A stretch of 64,000 nt of DNA, from contig NZ_JADWYR010000001.1 of the NCBI RefSeq assembly GCF_015831355.1, positions 2,294,001 through 2,358,000 of the forward strand, in the 5' to 3' direction. Position 1 is the first letter of the stretch; each line of letters opens with the position of its first letter. The position numbers and the translations under genes are program-made. The notes below the pieces were generated by a model, which was not told the DNA's origin, ran no database searches, and saw nothing but the letters and a program-made list of their open reading frames with translations. Source of the stretch: Panacibacter microcysteis. GTDB taxonomy: Bacteria > Bacteroidota > Bacteroidia > Chitinophagales > Chitinophagaceae. Below are positions 27,159 through 36,401 of this stretch, piece after piece.

Positions 27159-28577
27159 ATGAACGGCACAAATGTTTCGGTGACTCTACCAAAGAACGAA
27201 CACGATAGTTCAGAGGCACCTATCATCGTTGGGCTCGATATCGGTACCACTAAGATTGCTGCTATTGCCGGAAGAAAAAATGAATTCGGCAAGCTGGAGA
27301 TCCTCGGCTTTGGACGTGCAAACAGCAATGGCGTGCAACATGGCCAGGTATTGAATATCGATCAGACGATAAAAGCAATTCAGCTTGCATTGCTTAACTG
27401 CGCAGAAAGTAATCCAGACCTCGAGATCAACGAAGTATATGTTGGTGTGGCAGGTCATCATATCAAAAGTTTACAAACCCGCGGAGACATCGTAAGGCAG
27501 GATCCCGAAGTAGAGATCAGGCAAAATGAAATAGACCAGTTGATAGAAAATCAACGCAAGACCTTCATTCCTGCAGGCGATCAGATCATTGATGTAATTG
27601 CCCAGGATTACCATGTGGATAATTTTCAAAACATTAAAGATCCTGTTGGCTACAATGGCGTGAAAGTTGGTGCAAACTTCCACATCATTACAGGCGATAG
27701 AAATGCTATACGCAATATCAATCGTGCAGTGGAAAGAAGCGGGCTGAGAACAAAAGACCTTGTGTTGCAGCCACTCGCATCATCAAGTGCCGTAATGGGC
27801 GAGATAGACATGGAAGCGGGTGTTGCCATACTTGATATCGGCGGTGGTACAAGTGATCTTGCAGTGTTTTACGAAGGCACATTAAGACACACGGCTGTTA
27901 TACCATTTGGCGGTGAAAATATCACCAACGACATACGCATGGGGCTGGGGGTTTTAAAGAGCCAGGCAGAAGCAATGAAAGTACAGTTTGGTTCTGCTGT
28001 GGCAAGCGAGGCAAAAGCCAATGCCTATATTACGATACCTGGTCTGAAAGGCATGCCTGCAAAAGAGATCAGTGTAAAAAATCTTGCAAACATCATCCAG
28101 GCAAGAATGGGAGAAATACTGGATTTTGTTACGTATCACCTTAAGCAGGTAGGTATGGATAACCGTGCTTTGAATGGTGGTATCATCCTTACCGGTGGTG
28201 GTTCCCAGCTTAATCATCTATTGCAGCTTACTGAGTACATCACCGGTTTAAGTGCAAGAATTGGTTTGCCCACAGAGCACCTGGCACCAAACCATATAGA
28301 TGAATTAAGAAAGCCAATGTATTCTACATGTATTGGCCTTATACTGAAAGGCTACAGCGATTATGAAAACAAACGCAAAGAGTTTGATGGTCGCTTTAAA
28401 AAGGTGCATGTTCCTGAGTTGTTGAAAACTACGGCAGGCGTTGCGGTTGAAACACCGGTTGCAGTAACCGATATGGTTGATACAAAAAAGAGAAAAGGAC
28501 TGAATAATTTCTGGGATAAATTCAAAGACAGCATCATCGATCTTTTTAAAGAAGAAGGCGATATGGAAATAAAATAA
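27159..28577 (+). CDS. ftsA: Cell division protein FtsA
   Basis: An actin-like ATPase that tethers FtsZ to the membrane. This 472-residue protein has the phosphate-1 motif VGLDIGTTKIAAI near residue 25, an SHS2/1C insertion (about 100-180), the phosphate-2 motif AILDIGGGTSDLAVF and adenosine motif ILTGGGSQL. The C-terminus after a charged linker ends in an amphipathic-looking segment (NNFWDKFKDSIIDLF), the expected membrane-targeting helix, followed by an acidic tail. ftsZ begins 158 bp downstream after a repeat-rich spacer. Confidence 0.96.
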   Translation: MNGTNVSVTLPKNEHDSSEAPIIVGLDIGTTKIAAIAGRKNEFGKLEILGFGRANSNGVQHGQVLNIDQTIKAIQLALLNCAESNPDLEINEVYVGVAGHHIKSLQTRGDIVRQDPEVEIRQNEIDQLIENQRKTFIPAGDQIIDVIAQDYHVDNFQNIKDPVGYNGVKVGANFHIITGDRNAIRNINRAVERSGLRTKDLVLQPLASSSAVMGEIDMEAGVAILDIGGGTSDLAVFYEGTLRHTAVIPFGGENITNDIRMGLGVLKSQAEAMKVQFGSAVASEAKANAYITIPGLKGMPAKEISVKNLANIIQARMGEILDFVTYHLKQVGMDNRALNGGIILTGGGSQLNHLLQLTEYITGLSARIGLPTEHLAPNHIDELRKPMYSTCIGLILKGYSDYENKRKEFDGRFKKVHVPELLKTTAGVAVETPVAVTDMVDTKKRKGLNNFWDKFKDSIIDLFKEEGDMEIK

Positions 28578-28692
28578 GTTATAAGTAATAGTTGGTAAAT
28601 GATAAGTAACAGGTGATAAGTTATAAGCATTAGCAAAAACACAACGCCTGGCAACACTTATAAGCTACTACTTACAAATTATTACTTACAAC
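28578..28692. repeat. Imperfect inverted repeats built on ATAAGTAA/TTACTTAT in the ftsA-ftsZ spacer
   Basis: The left arm (28578-28627) contains repeated ATAAGTAA and TTATAAG words. The right arm (28657-28692) is largely its reverse complement (TTATAAG, TACTTAC, TTACTTAC). The arms could form a long imperfect stem in the transcript between ftsA and ftsZ. The remaining spacer (28693-28735) continues AT-rich without a gene. Confidence 0.7.
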
Positions 28693-28735
28693 GCATAACA
28701 TTTACTTACTTACCCAAACACATAAATTCAAAAAC

Positions 28736-30655
28736 ATGATACATTTTGATCTGCCGAAGCAAAAGTCATCTATCATCAAGGTTCTTGGTGTAGGTGGTGG
28801 CGGTAGCAATGCGGTAAATTACATGTTCGCACAGGACATTGAAGGCGTAGATTTTATAATATGTAATACAGATGCCAAGGCGTTAGAACAAAGTCGTGTG
28901 CCAAATAAGATTCAGCTTGGGCCACACCTTACACAGGGCCTTGGCGCCGGCGCTAACCCGGAAGTGGGTAAGCAGGCAACAGAAGAATCGCTCGAAGAAA
29001 TCCGCCGTATACTGGAAGTAAATACAAAAATGGCGTTTATCACTGCTGGCATGGGCGGCGGTACCGGTACCGGTGGTGCGCCTATCATGTCTAAAATATG
29101 TCGCGATCTCGGCATATTGACCGTAGGCATTGTAACCACACCTTTCGGGTTCGAAGGCCCACGCCGTTTAAAACAGGCAGAAGAAGGTATTCGCCAGATG
29201 CAGCCCTATGTAGATACGTTGCTTGTAATAAGCAATGATAAACTGCGTATGCAATATGGCAATCTCAAAATGACCGACGCATTTGGCAAGGCCGATAATG
29301 TGTTGGCCACAGCAGCAAAATGTATCACAGATATTATCAACAGTAAAGGAACAATCATTGTTGACTTTGCAGACGTTTGTACGGTAATGAAAAACGGCGG
29401 TGTGGCTATCCTGGGCAGTGCCACGGCAGATGGTGAAGACCGTGCACAAAAAGCAATAGAGGAGGCATTAAGCTCTCCATTGCTAAACGACAACGACATC
29501 CGCGGGGCCAAGTGGATTCTTGTTAATATCAACAGTGCATCCGGCGAGCATGAGTGCACGATGGATGAGTTTGAAGTAATCAATAACTTCCTGCGCATAC
29601 AAAGCGGCGATGATGCAGACCTGATCATTGGTACAGGATACGACAACACACTTGGCGATAAAATTGGCATTACCATTATTGCTACAGGTTTTGAATACAA
29701 AGACCCGTTCAATAAAAAAGCACAGGCAAAAGAAGTACAGAAAGTGGAAGCAGCACCGGAAAAAGTAGTGCTTACGCTCAATATGGAAAATGAAGCAAAA
29801 AAGGCGGCCGTACAACCTGTAAAACCTGTTGTGGAAGAAAAGAAAGAAGATGTATATGCACCGCAACTTACAGAAGAGCAACCAAAGCCGGTTTCTGTTA
29901 TTATGCCTTTTGCACCTGCGCCGCCACCAGTAGTGGAAGAGCCGGTGGTGGAAGACAACCATGAAACGTTGGTTTTCGAACTGGCTGCAGAAATGCCTGA
30001 GCCGGTTGTGGCACCGCCTGTACAGGAAATACAACAAGAGGTAAAAGCCGCGCCTGAAATGCCGTTTATGCAGTACACAGAAAAGGCAGAAGAAAAACAG
30101 GAGCCGGTAAAACCTGCTGTAACGGCTAGCCCTTTCCTTTCCAGGCCGCAGAATATTTATGCCAGTGAGCAGCAGCCACCGGTGCAGGCTTATACACCGC
30201 CACCAGTAGTAGAAAGAGCGCCTGAGCCTAAAATGGAAATAAAGCCACAGCCTGTTGCAAAGCCGGAGCCGGAACCAAAAATGCTGTTCAGGGAAGAAAC
30301 GGAAGAAGAAACAAATTTTCAGTTTGTTGTAAAGGAAGAATCTGCACAGCCGCAGGCCAAATTTATCTCTGAAGCCGATCTTACCGATTCTTTAAGTGAA
30401 GAAGAAGAACAAAAACGCAGGGCTGCAGAACGCATCAGCAAATTACGCAATCTTTCCTTTAATATGAATAGTGCAGAAGCCAACAACGAGTACGATAATG
30501 TACCTGCCTATGTGCGCAGGAACATGGAGTTGTTCGGCAATACGCTTACTTCTGTGGAGCAGTTTTACAGCAAGTACACCGTAAAGAAAGACGATAATGA
30601 TGAAACACAGATCTCAACGATCAATACCTTTCTGGACGGGAAAAAACCAGACTAA
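28736..30655 (+). CDS. ftsZ: Cell division protein FtsZ with long Pro/Glu-rich tail
   Basis: The tubulin-like GTPase that forms the division ring. The GTPase core (about residues 10-320) has the tubulin signature GGGTGTGG at 107-114. It is followed by an unusually long linker rich in Pro, Glu, Val and Ala (about 320-560). A likely conserved C-terminal peptide, NVPAYVRR, lies at about 588-595, but 44 further residues follow it rather than the protein ending there. The total of 639 residues is far above the roughly 380 of E. coli FtsZ. It is the last gene of the cluster. Confidence 0.96.
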   Translation: MIHFDLPKQKSSIIKVLGVGGGGSNAVNYMFAQDIEGVDFIICNTDAKALEQSRVPNKIQLGPHLTQGLGAGANPEVGKQATEESLEEIRRILEVNTKMAFITAGMGGGTGTGGAPIMSKICRDLGILTVGIVTTPFGFEGPRRLKQAEEGIRQMQPYVDTLLVISNDKLRMQYGNLKMTDAFGKADNVLATAAKCITDIINSKGTIIVDFADVCTVMKNGGVAILGSATADGEDRAQKAIEEALSSPLLNDNDIRGAKWILVNINSASGEHECTMDEFEVINNFLRIQSGDDADLIIGTGYDNTLGDKIGITIIATGFEYKDPFNKKAQAKEVQKVEAAPEKVVLTLNMENEAKKAAVQPVKPVVEEKKEDVYAPQLTEEQPKPVSVIMPFAPAPPPVVEEPVVEDNHETLVFELAAEMPEPVVAPPVQEIQQEVKAAPEMPFMQYTEKAEEKQEPVKPAVTASPFLSRPQNIYASEQQPPVQAYTPPPVVERAPEPKMEIKPQPVAKPEPEPKMLFREETEEETNFQFVVKEESAQPQAKFISEADLTDSLSEEEEQKRRAAERISKLRNLSFNMNSAEANNEYDNVPAYVRRNMELFGNTLTSVEQFYSKYTVKKDDNDETQISTINTFLDGKKPD

Positions 30656-30693
30656 AGAAGCATTTAAGACTCTATCGTGTTTTTAGTTGTTAT

Positions 30694-30727
30694 TCCCCTG
30701 GCTTTTGTGCCGGGGGGATTTTTTTTT
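30694..30727 (+). terminator. Intrinsic terminator closing the dcw cluster
   Basis: A GC-rich stem (30694-30702 with 30709-30717, two G-T pairs) with a 6-base loop is followed by nine T (30719-30727). It lies about 40 bp after the ftsZ stop codon. Confidence 0.8.
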
Positions 30728-30730
30728 GCA

Positions 30731-31041
30731 GCAGGCTGCAGTACTGCTATTGGGCATCGTTGTGTCACTCACTTGTACGGCTGGTTCTTTACGCGGCATT
30801 CCATGGTGTTGCAGCGCACAGCCTTGTTTGCCCCGTTGTTTCCGGGCACAATATTCCCCACTAAGCAGTGCATTGTTGCATTACACATAAAAGCCCGAAC
30901 ATAAATACCTTTACACTGTTATGTTCTACGTATTACACCTGCCGGCAATAACATAGCGGGTTACACCCTGCTGAAATATTTGTTGCCGTACAAGTGAGTG
31001 ACACAACAGGCGATGATAGTAGCAATACTGCCGGTGCCATA
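30731..31041. repeat. Intergenic repeat, locus 9 (paired inverted half-sites, both core type 2)
   Basis: The left core GTTGTGTCACTCACTTGTAC is at 30759-30778. The right core GTACAAGTGAGTGACACAAC at 30988-31007 is its exact reverse complement. The spacer is 209 bp with no recognisable gene. The right arm continues CAGGCGATGATAGTAGCAAT and ends near GCCGGTGCC. It fills the gap between ftsZ and the epimerase gene. Confidence 0.93.
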
Positions 31042-31077
31042 CAATTTTTCTTTGTTTTAAACAGTATAATCAACGAC

Positions 31078-32001
31078 ATGCAGACAGTAATAATAACAGG
31101 TGGAACAGGTATGATTGGTAAGGCATTTACAACGATGCTTACACAGCAAGGGTATAAAGTGATCATCCTTACACGCGAAGTAAAACCATCGGATAATCCA
31201 CTTGTGTCCTTTGCGCACTGGGATATTGAAAAGCAGTCTATCGATACAAATGCCATTGCAGAAGCCGATTATATTATTCACCTGGCAGGCGCAAATGTTG
31301 CAGAAAAACGCTGGACAACAAAGCGGAAGAAAGAAATACTCGAAAGCAGAACCAAAAGCGGCGCATTGCTGGTAAAGGCATTGACTGAAAACAAACACCA
31401 TGTAAAAGCGCTTATCAGTGCATCGGCCATTGGCTGGTACGGCCCCGATAACGCCGCATCTATAAAAGATGGATTCAAAGAAGATGCGCAGGCACACAAC
31501 GACTTTCTTGGCAGTACCTGTTTGCAATGGGAAGCAAGCACGCAGCAATTAAGCAATAAAGGTATTAGAACGGTTTACCTGAGAACAGGCATTGTGCTGA
31601 GCAATGAAGGCGGTGCATTCAAAGAATTTAAAAACCCGCTCAGGTTTGGTGTGGCTGCTGTTCTCGGCAGTGGTAAACAGGTTATAAGCTGGATACATAT
31701 TGAAGACATGTGCCGCATGTATTTATACGCACTGCAGCATGAAATGAACGGTTCGTTCAACGCTGTTGCACCAAAGCCGGTTACCAACAAAGAATTTACG
31801 CTGCAACTGGCAAAAGCGGAAAAAGGCAAAGCATTTATACCTGTACATGTACCATCTTTTGTACTAAGGTTAATGCTGGGTGAAATGAGCATAGAAGTAT
31901 TAAAAAGCTGTACCGTAAATGCTGATAAAATTCGCCAGGAAGGATTTAAATTTCTATACCCCTCGCTGGATGCTGCGTTGAATGAACTGCTCAGTAAATA
32001 G
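31078..32001 (+). CDS. TIGR01777 family NAD(P)-binding epimerase-like protein
   Basis: A short-chain dehydrogenase/epimerase-like protein of the YfcH/SulA-like family (historically linked to cell division, function unproven). The correct start is ATG 31078, giving 307 residues beginning MQTVIITGGTGMIG, the dinucleotide-binding loop. An upstream ATG at 30994 is open, but the extra 28 residues are encoded by the repeat arm and are not credible. Other family motifs are HLAGANVAEKRWT, ASAIGWYG and the C-terminal DUF1731 segment (PSFVLRLMLGEM). Confidence 0.9.
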   Translation: MQTVIITGGTGMIGKAFTTMLTQQGYKVIILTREVKPSDNPLVSFAHWDIEKQSIDTNAIAEADYIIHLAGANVAEKRWTTKRKKEILESRTKSGALLVKALTENKHHVKALISASAIGWYGPDNAASIKDGFKEDAQAHNDFLGSTCLQWEASTQQLSNKGIRTVYLRTGIVLSNEGGAFKEFKNPLRFGVAAVLGSGKQVISWIHIEDMCRMYLYALQHEMNGSFNAVAPKPVTNKEFTLQLAKAEKGKAFIPVHVPSFVLRLMLGEMSIEVLKSCTVNADKIRQEGFKFLYPSLDAALNELLSK

Positions 32002-32014
32002 TGTTGGTCAGCAG

Positions 32015-32818
32015 TTACAAATCGGCCGTTTCAAATCTTTTTTTGCTGATGAAAAAGTATGCAACAAGGTAAGCCACAACCAATGCCAGTTGCAGCGGCA
32101 CATTCACACTTGTATTTACCAGTTCTTCCTGCAACTTTTCCAGTATGGGTAGTGGTAACAGTTCGTCACTGCTTTGTATGGGCAGGTAACTGCCAATGTC
32201 TCCAAAATAATAATTCAGTACACGTACCAATACGTTTTCGAGAATGATGGTATACAGGAAAAATACACCGAGCGAGATTCCGCTGCGTTTAAAAAGCAGC
32301 GCAATCAATACGGCCAGCCAGCAATAACTTAGTGCATTCAGGAAAAAATAAAACAGGTATTGGATGTTCTCAAAGTCCAAACCATCGGTGCTGGAAATAA
32401 TGCCGAAAATGAGCGCTGTCAAAAACAGGAAAGCCGTGGAAACAAATGCCACGATGAGCCCGCAAACCAGCTTGGTAACAATAAATTCTGTTCTTGTAAC
32501 ACCATCAATGATATTTTGCCGGTGCGTTTTAAAAGAAAACTCATTCGTCACAGAAATGATCATGATAAGACCCGCAATAAATAACAGGAAACTGCTGACA
32601 TACGGCGCCATGATCCACACCTTGGGAAATGCGTAGGGAGGGCCGCCCAGAAACATCTTTGCAATATCGCCTGTTTGTTGCTCGCTGTAGAGTTTATTCT
32701 GGATGGTGTAAACAATGTAATTAATACCGGCAATGCTGGACAAATACAATATCGACAAAATCCAGAATGTGCGGTAGTTCTTTACTTTCAGCCATTCAAT
32801 TTTCAAAAGCTGTAACAT
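32015..32818 (-). CDS. ABC-2 type transporter permease
   Basis: Membrane subunit of an ABC exporter, 267 residues with six hydrophobic segments and the ABC-2 pattern: a long periplasmic loop after the first segment, and the phrase HRQNIIDGVTRTEFIVTKL in the cytoplasmic coupling region. The ATG lies three bases after the stop codon of the ATPase gene upstream, so the two form an operon. Substrate unknown. It converges with the epimerase gene (13 bp between stop codons). Confidence 0.88.
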   Translation of the reverse strand: MLQLLKIEWLKVKNYRTFWILSILYLSSIAGINYIVYTIQNKLYSEQQTGDIAKMFLGGPPYAFPKVWIMAPYVSSFLLFIAGLIMIISVTNEFSFKTHRQNIIDGVTRTEFIVTKLVCGLIVAFVSTAFLFLTALIFGIISSTDGLDFENIQYLFYFFLNALSYCWLAVLIALLFKRSGISLGVFFLYTIILENVLVRVLNYYFGDIGSYLPIQSSDELLPLPILEKLQEELVNTSVNVPLQLALVVAYLVAYFFISKKRFETADL

Positions 32819-32821
32819 GTG

Positions 32822-33712
32822 CTATTGGTTGGTAAGTTCAAGGAATTTTGTTTCAAGACTTTTCTTTTTCAGTTGCAGGTGGTTCAGCACAATGCCATTG
32901 CTATAGCAGTGGCTGTTGATCAGCTCCATGTTTGCAGTGCCTGGCGCAAAGTATAGCTGCACAAAGTCTTTCTGTTTTTTGATTTCTTTATAGTTCGCCA
33001 CAGATTGTAAAACCTGTTCCAGTTGCAGAAGGTCTGCTGCGCTTACCTCCACAATATCTTCATTTACCAGCACGTCATCCACATGCCCTGCCGTAATAAG
33101 ATTACCCGTTTTAAGAATGGCCACATGCGTACAAACTTTTTCCACTTCATCCAGCAGGTGGCTGGCCATAATAATGGTCTTGCCTTCGGTAGCCAGGTTT
33201 TTGATCAGCTCCCTTATTTCAGCAATGCCAACAGGGTCCAGGCCATTGGTTGGTTCATCAAACACCAGCACATCAGGGTCTCCCAGCAGGCACGATGCAA
33301 TGGCAAGCCGCTGTTTCATACCCAGCGAATAAGTGCTGAATTTGCTGGTTTTGCGATGGTACAGGTTTACTTTTTGCAGCACGCTGTCAATTTGCTCAAA
33401 GCCTTTGCCTTTTATTTCGGCAGCAATGCGCAAATTACGTTCCGCAGAAAGGTAGTGGTAAAAGTTAGGTGTTTCCAGTAGGGTTCCTATACGCTTACGC
33501 ATTGCCGCAGAAGGCGCCTGGTCCATAAATGTAAAGCTGCCTGCACTCGGCTTTAGTATGTCCATTACTATGCCCAGCATAGTTGTTTTGCCGCTGCCAT
33601 TAGGGCCAAGAATACCAAATACACAGCCCTGCGGCACAGAAAACGATACGTTGTTCAGTGCACAAATGCGACCGTAATATTTAGTAATGCCGTTTAGTGT
33701 TAATACGTTCAC
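32822..33712 (-). CDS. ABC transporter ATP-binding protein
   Basis: The motor subunit of the exporter encoded with the downstream permease. This 296-residue protein has Walker A GPNGSGKTT (about 36-44), signature YSLGMKQRL (about 132), Walker B VLVFDEPTNGLDP (about 155) and the switch His in MASHLLDE. A C-terminal domain of about 80 residues follows the core, as in DrrA/CcmA-like exporters. It is divergent from the TPR protein gene across a 288-bp gap containing repeat locus 10. Confidence 0.93.
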   Translation of the reverse strand: MNVLTLNGITKYYGRICALNNVSFSVPQGCVFGILGPNGSGKTTMLGIVMDILKPSAGSFTFMDQAPSAAMRKRIGTLLETPNFYHYLSAERNLRIAAEIKGKGFEQIDSVLQKVNLYHRKTSKFSTYSLGMKQRLAIASCLLGDPDVLVFDEPTNGLDPVGIAEIRELIKNLATEGKTIIMASHLLDEVEKVCTHVAILKTGNLITAGHVDDVLVNEDIVEVSAADLLQLEQVLQSVANYKEIKKQKDFVQLYFAPGTANMELINSHCYSNGIVLNHLQLKKKSLETKFLELTNQ

Positions 33713-33828
33713 CAGGAAAAATTTTTGCGGAAATTAGCATTTATTCATCCATCCCCGGCAATTCTATGTAAAAGGCAGTTTCATTGTTATAAGAGGAGGA
33801 ATGATTATGTAGCAGGCTTTAGATCTTT

Positions 33829-33886
33829 GTGGCATCGCCTGTTGCTACGCTCAGTTCAGGGTTCCACTGGTATGGCATCTGTAGCG
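33829..33886 (+). repeat. Intergenic repeat, locus 10 (single half-site, core type 3)
   Basis: The core at 33841-33867 starts GTTGCTACGCTCAG and ends GGTTCCAC; its reverse complement matches loci 7 and 14. The flank GTGGCATCGCCT precedes it. Unlike most copies it lies between two divergent genes (ABC ATPase and TPR protein). Confidence 0.85.
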
Positions 33887-34000
33887 ATCTGTTTTGTGCG
33901 TTTTTGTTGCGGGTACAATCCCCGGGTTGTGGTGGCTAAATTCTTTCAGCAGATTACTGCAGGTATTTTATTAAATTTAGAACAGCTAAATTTACTGCAA

Positions 34001-35746
34001 ATGAGATTGCTGCTTACTGCCCTGCTTGCTGTGTTATTCCTGTCATTTACGTATGTCTATAACCGTACATATTACAGCATTCATGCTGCAGAACGACGGT
34101 TTAAGGCTACAAAGCAAAAAAAACTGTTGGCCACGGGTTGTGCACCAGGCATAGCAGCCATCGACTTCCGCGATCCTGTAAACGAAATACCGCTGATGAA
34201 AGGCTGGGGCGTGTACCGCATGCCCGTTACAGCGGGCAACGACAGCGCAAACATTTACTTTCAGCAGGGCATAAATATGTATTATGGTTTTCATATTATA
34301 GAATCCATTGCGTCGTTTGAAAAGGCGCTTAAGTTTGACGATAGTTTTGCTATGGCATACTGGGGCAAGGCGCTGGCTTACGGCCCTAACATCAACGATT
34401 TGGGTTATGCAGCCTCGCCGGAGGCATTGAGTGCCACCACCAAAGCAAAAGCATTGTATGCAAACAATACACCTGTGGAAAAAGCCCTGATCGATGCCAT
34501 GCAGACAAGGTATGCTGTTGATACAACGCTGTCCAGGATTGTACTTAACCAACACTATGCAGACGCTATGAAAACGGTGCATCTTGCCTTCCCGGAAAGC
34601 CAGGATGCCGCAGCATTGTATGCAGATGCATTAATGGTACAGCACCCCTGGGATTTTTATACACATGACGGCAAACCCAAACCATGGACACCCGAAATCG
34701 TTACCACGCTGGAGAAACTGGTTGCTGTAAATCCGCAGCATTCCGGGGCTATACATTATTACATACATGCAGTAGAAGCTTCTGATCACCCGGAAAAAGC
34801 TGTAACAGCAGCAAAAACGCTGCCCGGCCTGGCGCCCGGTCTTGCGCACATGGTACACATGCCTTCCCACATTTTTATTCGTTCCGGTTATTACCATGAA
34901 GGCGTTCAGGTAAATGAAGACGCGATAAAAAGTTATCGTACCTATGAGCAGGAATATGCGCCGGCAACAGGCGCTATGTTTCTTTACCTCTTGCACAACC
35001 TGCATATGGAGGCTGCCTGTGCACAAATGACGGGCAGTTACACAACAGCCATATCGGCTTCAAACCAGTGCCACAATGCCATTGACAGCGCTTCAATGGC
35101 AGGTGATGGCTATTTTGGTGTATATGCACAGTACCTGTATATGACACCTGTTTTTACTATGATACGGTTTGGTAAGGCAGATGAAATACTTAGCCAGCCC
35201 GCAATACCTGGTCAGTTCGTTTACGCAAACCTGCTCTGGCACTTTGCACGCGGCTATGCCTATACCCGCAAACATGATACAGAAAGAGCAAAAGATGAAC
35301 TGGCGGCACTCAGGTTACGCATCAACGATCCGCAATTACAGGATCATCCGCCGGCATTTAATGCGGCCATTGCAGGCACTGCCCTGGCCGAGAAATTGCT
35401 CGAAGGGTTGATCGATGAAGAAGATGGCGATATGGACAAAGCAGTGGAGCATTTTACCATGGCCATGGGTAAAGAAGATGACATGCTTTACAACGAACCA
35501 CGCGACTGGCTGCTGCCTGTACGCCAATACCTGGGCAGCGCACTGCTTAAAACCGGTAAATACCGGGAAGCCGAAAAGGTGTTCCTGGAAGATCTTGAAC
35601 AAAACCCCAATAACGGCTGGTCTTTAAATGGCCTTGCCACCAGCCTGTTACTGCAGGGCAAACTAAAGGAAAGCACTAAAATACAGCAACAGGCAAAGCT
35701 TGCTTTTAGTAAAGCAGATATAAAAATTACAGTGCCTGTTTTTTAA
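34001..35746 (+). CDS. TPR-repeat protein, signal-anchored
   Basis: A 581-residue protein from ATG 34001. The frame is open back to 33725, but that part crosses repeat locus 10 and is not credible. The N-terminus is a membrane anchor or signal (about 3-18). At least four helical pairs resemble tetratricopeptide repeats: IIESIASFEKALKFDDSFAMAYWGKAL near residue 95, a second region near 300, and a C-terminal pair (KYREAEKVFLEDLEQNPNNGWSLNGLA). The middle contains HMVHMPSHIFIRSGYY, a His-rich motif typical of this family of large bacterial TPR proteins. A scaffolding role in the periplasm is plausible, not shown. Confidence 0.75.
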   Translation: MRLLLTALLAVLFLSFTYVYNRTYYSIHAAERRFKATKQKKLLATGCAPGIAAIDFRDPVNEIPLMKGWGVYRMPVTAGNDSANIYFQQGINMYYGFHIIESIASFEKALKFDDSFAMAYWGKALAYGPNINDLGYAASPEALSATTKAKALYANNTPVEKALIDAMQTRYAVDTTLSRIVLNQHYADAMKTVHLAFPESQDAAALYADALMVQHPWDFYTHDGKPKPWTPEIVTTLEKLVAVNPQHSGAIHYYIHAVEASDHPEKAVTAAKTLPGLAPGLAHMVHMPSHIFIRSGYYHEGVQVNEDAIKSYRTYEQEYAPATGAMFLYLLHNLHMEAACAQMTGSYTTAISASNQCHNAIDSASMAGDGYFGVYAQYLYMTPVFTMIRFGKADEILSQPAIPGQFVYANLLWHFARGYAYTRKHDTERAKDELAALRLRINDPQLQDHPPAFNAAIAGTALAEKLLEGLIDEEDGDMDKAVEHFTMAMGKEDDMLYNEPRDWLLPVRQYLGSALLKTGKYREAEKVFLEDLEQNPNNGWSLNGLATSLLLQGKLKESTKIQQQAKLAFSKADIKITVPVF

Positions 35747-35811
35747 GCATTAACTGTATTGAATGAAAGGCAGTGCATACAGCAGCAACATCGCCGTTGT
35801 TGAATAAAGGC

Positions 35812-35870
35812 GCTGCCGGTGCAGTGAGTGACACAACAGGCGATGATAGTAGCAATGCAGTCCCGGCACA
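35812..35870 (-). repeat. Intergenic repeat, locus 11 (truncated half-site, core type 2)
   Basis: The core GCAGTGAGTGACACAAC at 35821-35837 lacks the outermost bases. The outer arm AGGCGATGATAGTAGCAAT and the CCCGGCAC end are intact. It lies between the TPR gene and the small secreted protein gene. Confidence 0.88.
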
Positions 35871-35978
35871 TATCTCTTTTACCACTGGCCAAAAAACGTG
35901 TGCTATAAACAAACAGATAGCTTTATATTGTTACAAAATGCTTGACAGATCGTTACACCAATTTAAAAACTACAAAAA

Positions 35979-36347
35979 ATGAAAAAACTTTTGCTCCTGG
36001 CATTGATTGCCTGCCTTGGAACTGCCGCTGACGCTCAATTTAAAAACACCAAATGGAAAGGCAGCCTTCAGCTTGAAAACCTGGTAGATGTAATGTTTGA
36101 TTTCAAAACAGACACGCTTGAGGCGCTCGTGGTAGCAGACAACTCAACGCTTGAACTGATGAAGTACAGTGTAAAAGATAACGTGCTTTCCATACAAAAA
36201 ATAAGCGGCCAGAGCGATTGCGCAGAATCTGCCGTTGCAAAGTATAAATTCGAAATGAAGAACAATGAACTGGTACTTACCGTTGTGGAAGATGAATGCT
36301 ACAACAGGTCTGGGGTATTGAACAACACCACATGGATTAAACAATAA
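35979..36347 (+). CDS. Small secreted lipocalin-like protein
   Basis: A 122-residue protein with a signal peptide (residues 1-19, cut after A-D-A or A-Q). The mature part has alternating beta strands and the short motifs F-K-N-T-K-W-K-G near the start and N-N-T-T-W-I-K-Q at the end, which resemble small lipocalin-like or META-type domains. Two cysteines in the C-terminal half (in SDCAES and DECYNR) may form a disulfide. Function unknown. A strong bidirectional terminator follows. Confidence 0.65.
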   Translation: MKKLLLLALIACLGTAADAQFKNTKWKGSLQLENLVDVMFDFKTDTLEALVVADNSTLELMKYSVKDNVLSIQKISGQSDCAESAVAKYKFEMKNNELVLTVVEDECYNRSGVLNNTTWIKQ

Positions 36348-36350
36348 AGA

Positions 36351-36380
36351 AAATGGCGCCGGCAAAGCCGGCGCCATTTT
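36351..36380. terminator. Bidirectional intrinsic terminator
   Basis: A 13-bp perfect GC-rich stem (36351-36363 with 36367-36379) with an AAA loop, flanked by A-run and T-run, lies between the convergent secreted protein and oxidoreductase genes. Confidence 0.85.
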
Positions 36381-36401
36381 CTTTATAAGCACTTATATAT
36401 T

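Noticed and set aside
29206-30078. 290-codon minus-strand frame opposite ftsZ
   Set aside because: It is Ser/Thr/Ala-rich, antisense to the GTPase core and Pro/Glu tail of ftsZ, and its composition follows from the codon use of ftsZ.
30994-31077. N-terminal extension of the TIGR01777 protein
   Set aside because: It is encoded by the right arm of repeat locus 9; the Rossmann strand starts at the ATG at 31078.
33725-34000. N-terminal extension of the TPR protein
   Set aside because: It reads through repeat locus 10, and a normal signal sequence starts at the ATG at 34001.
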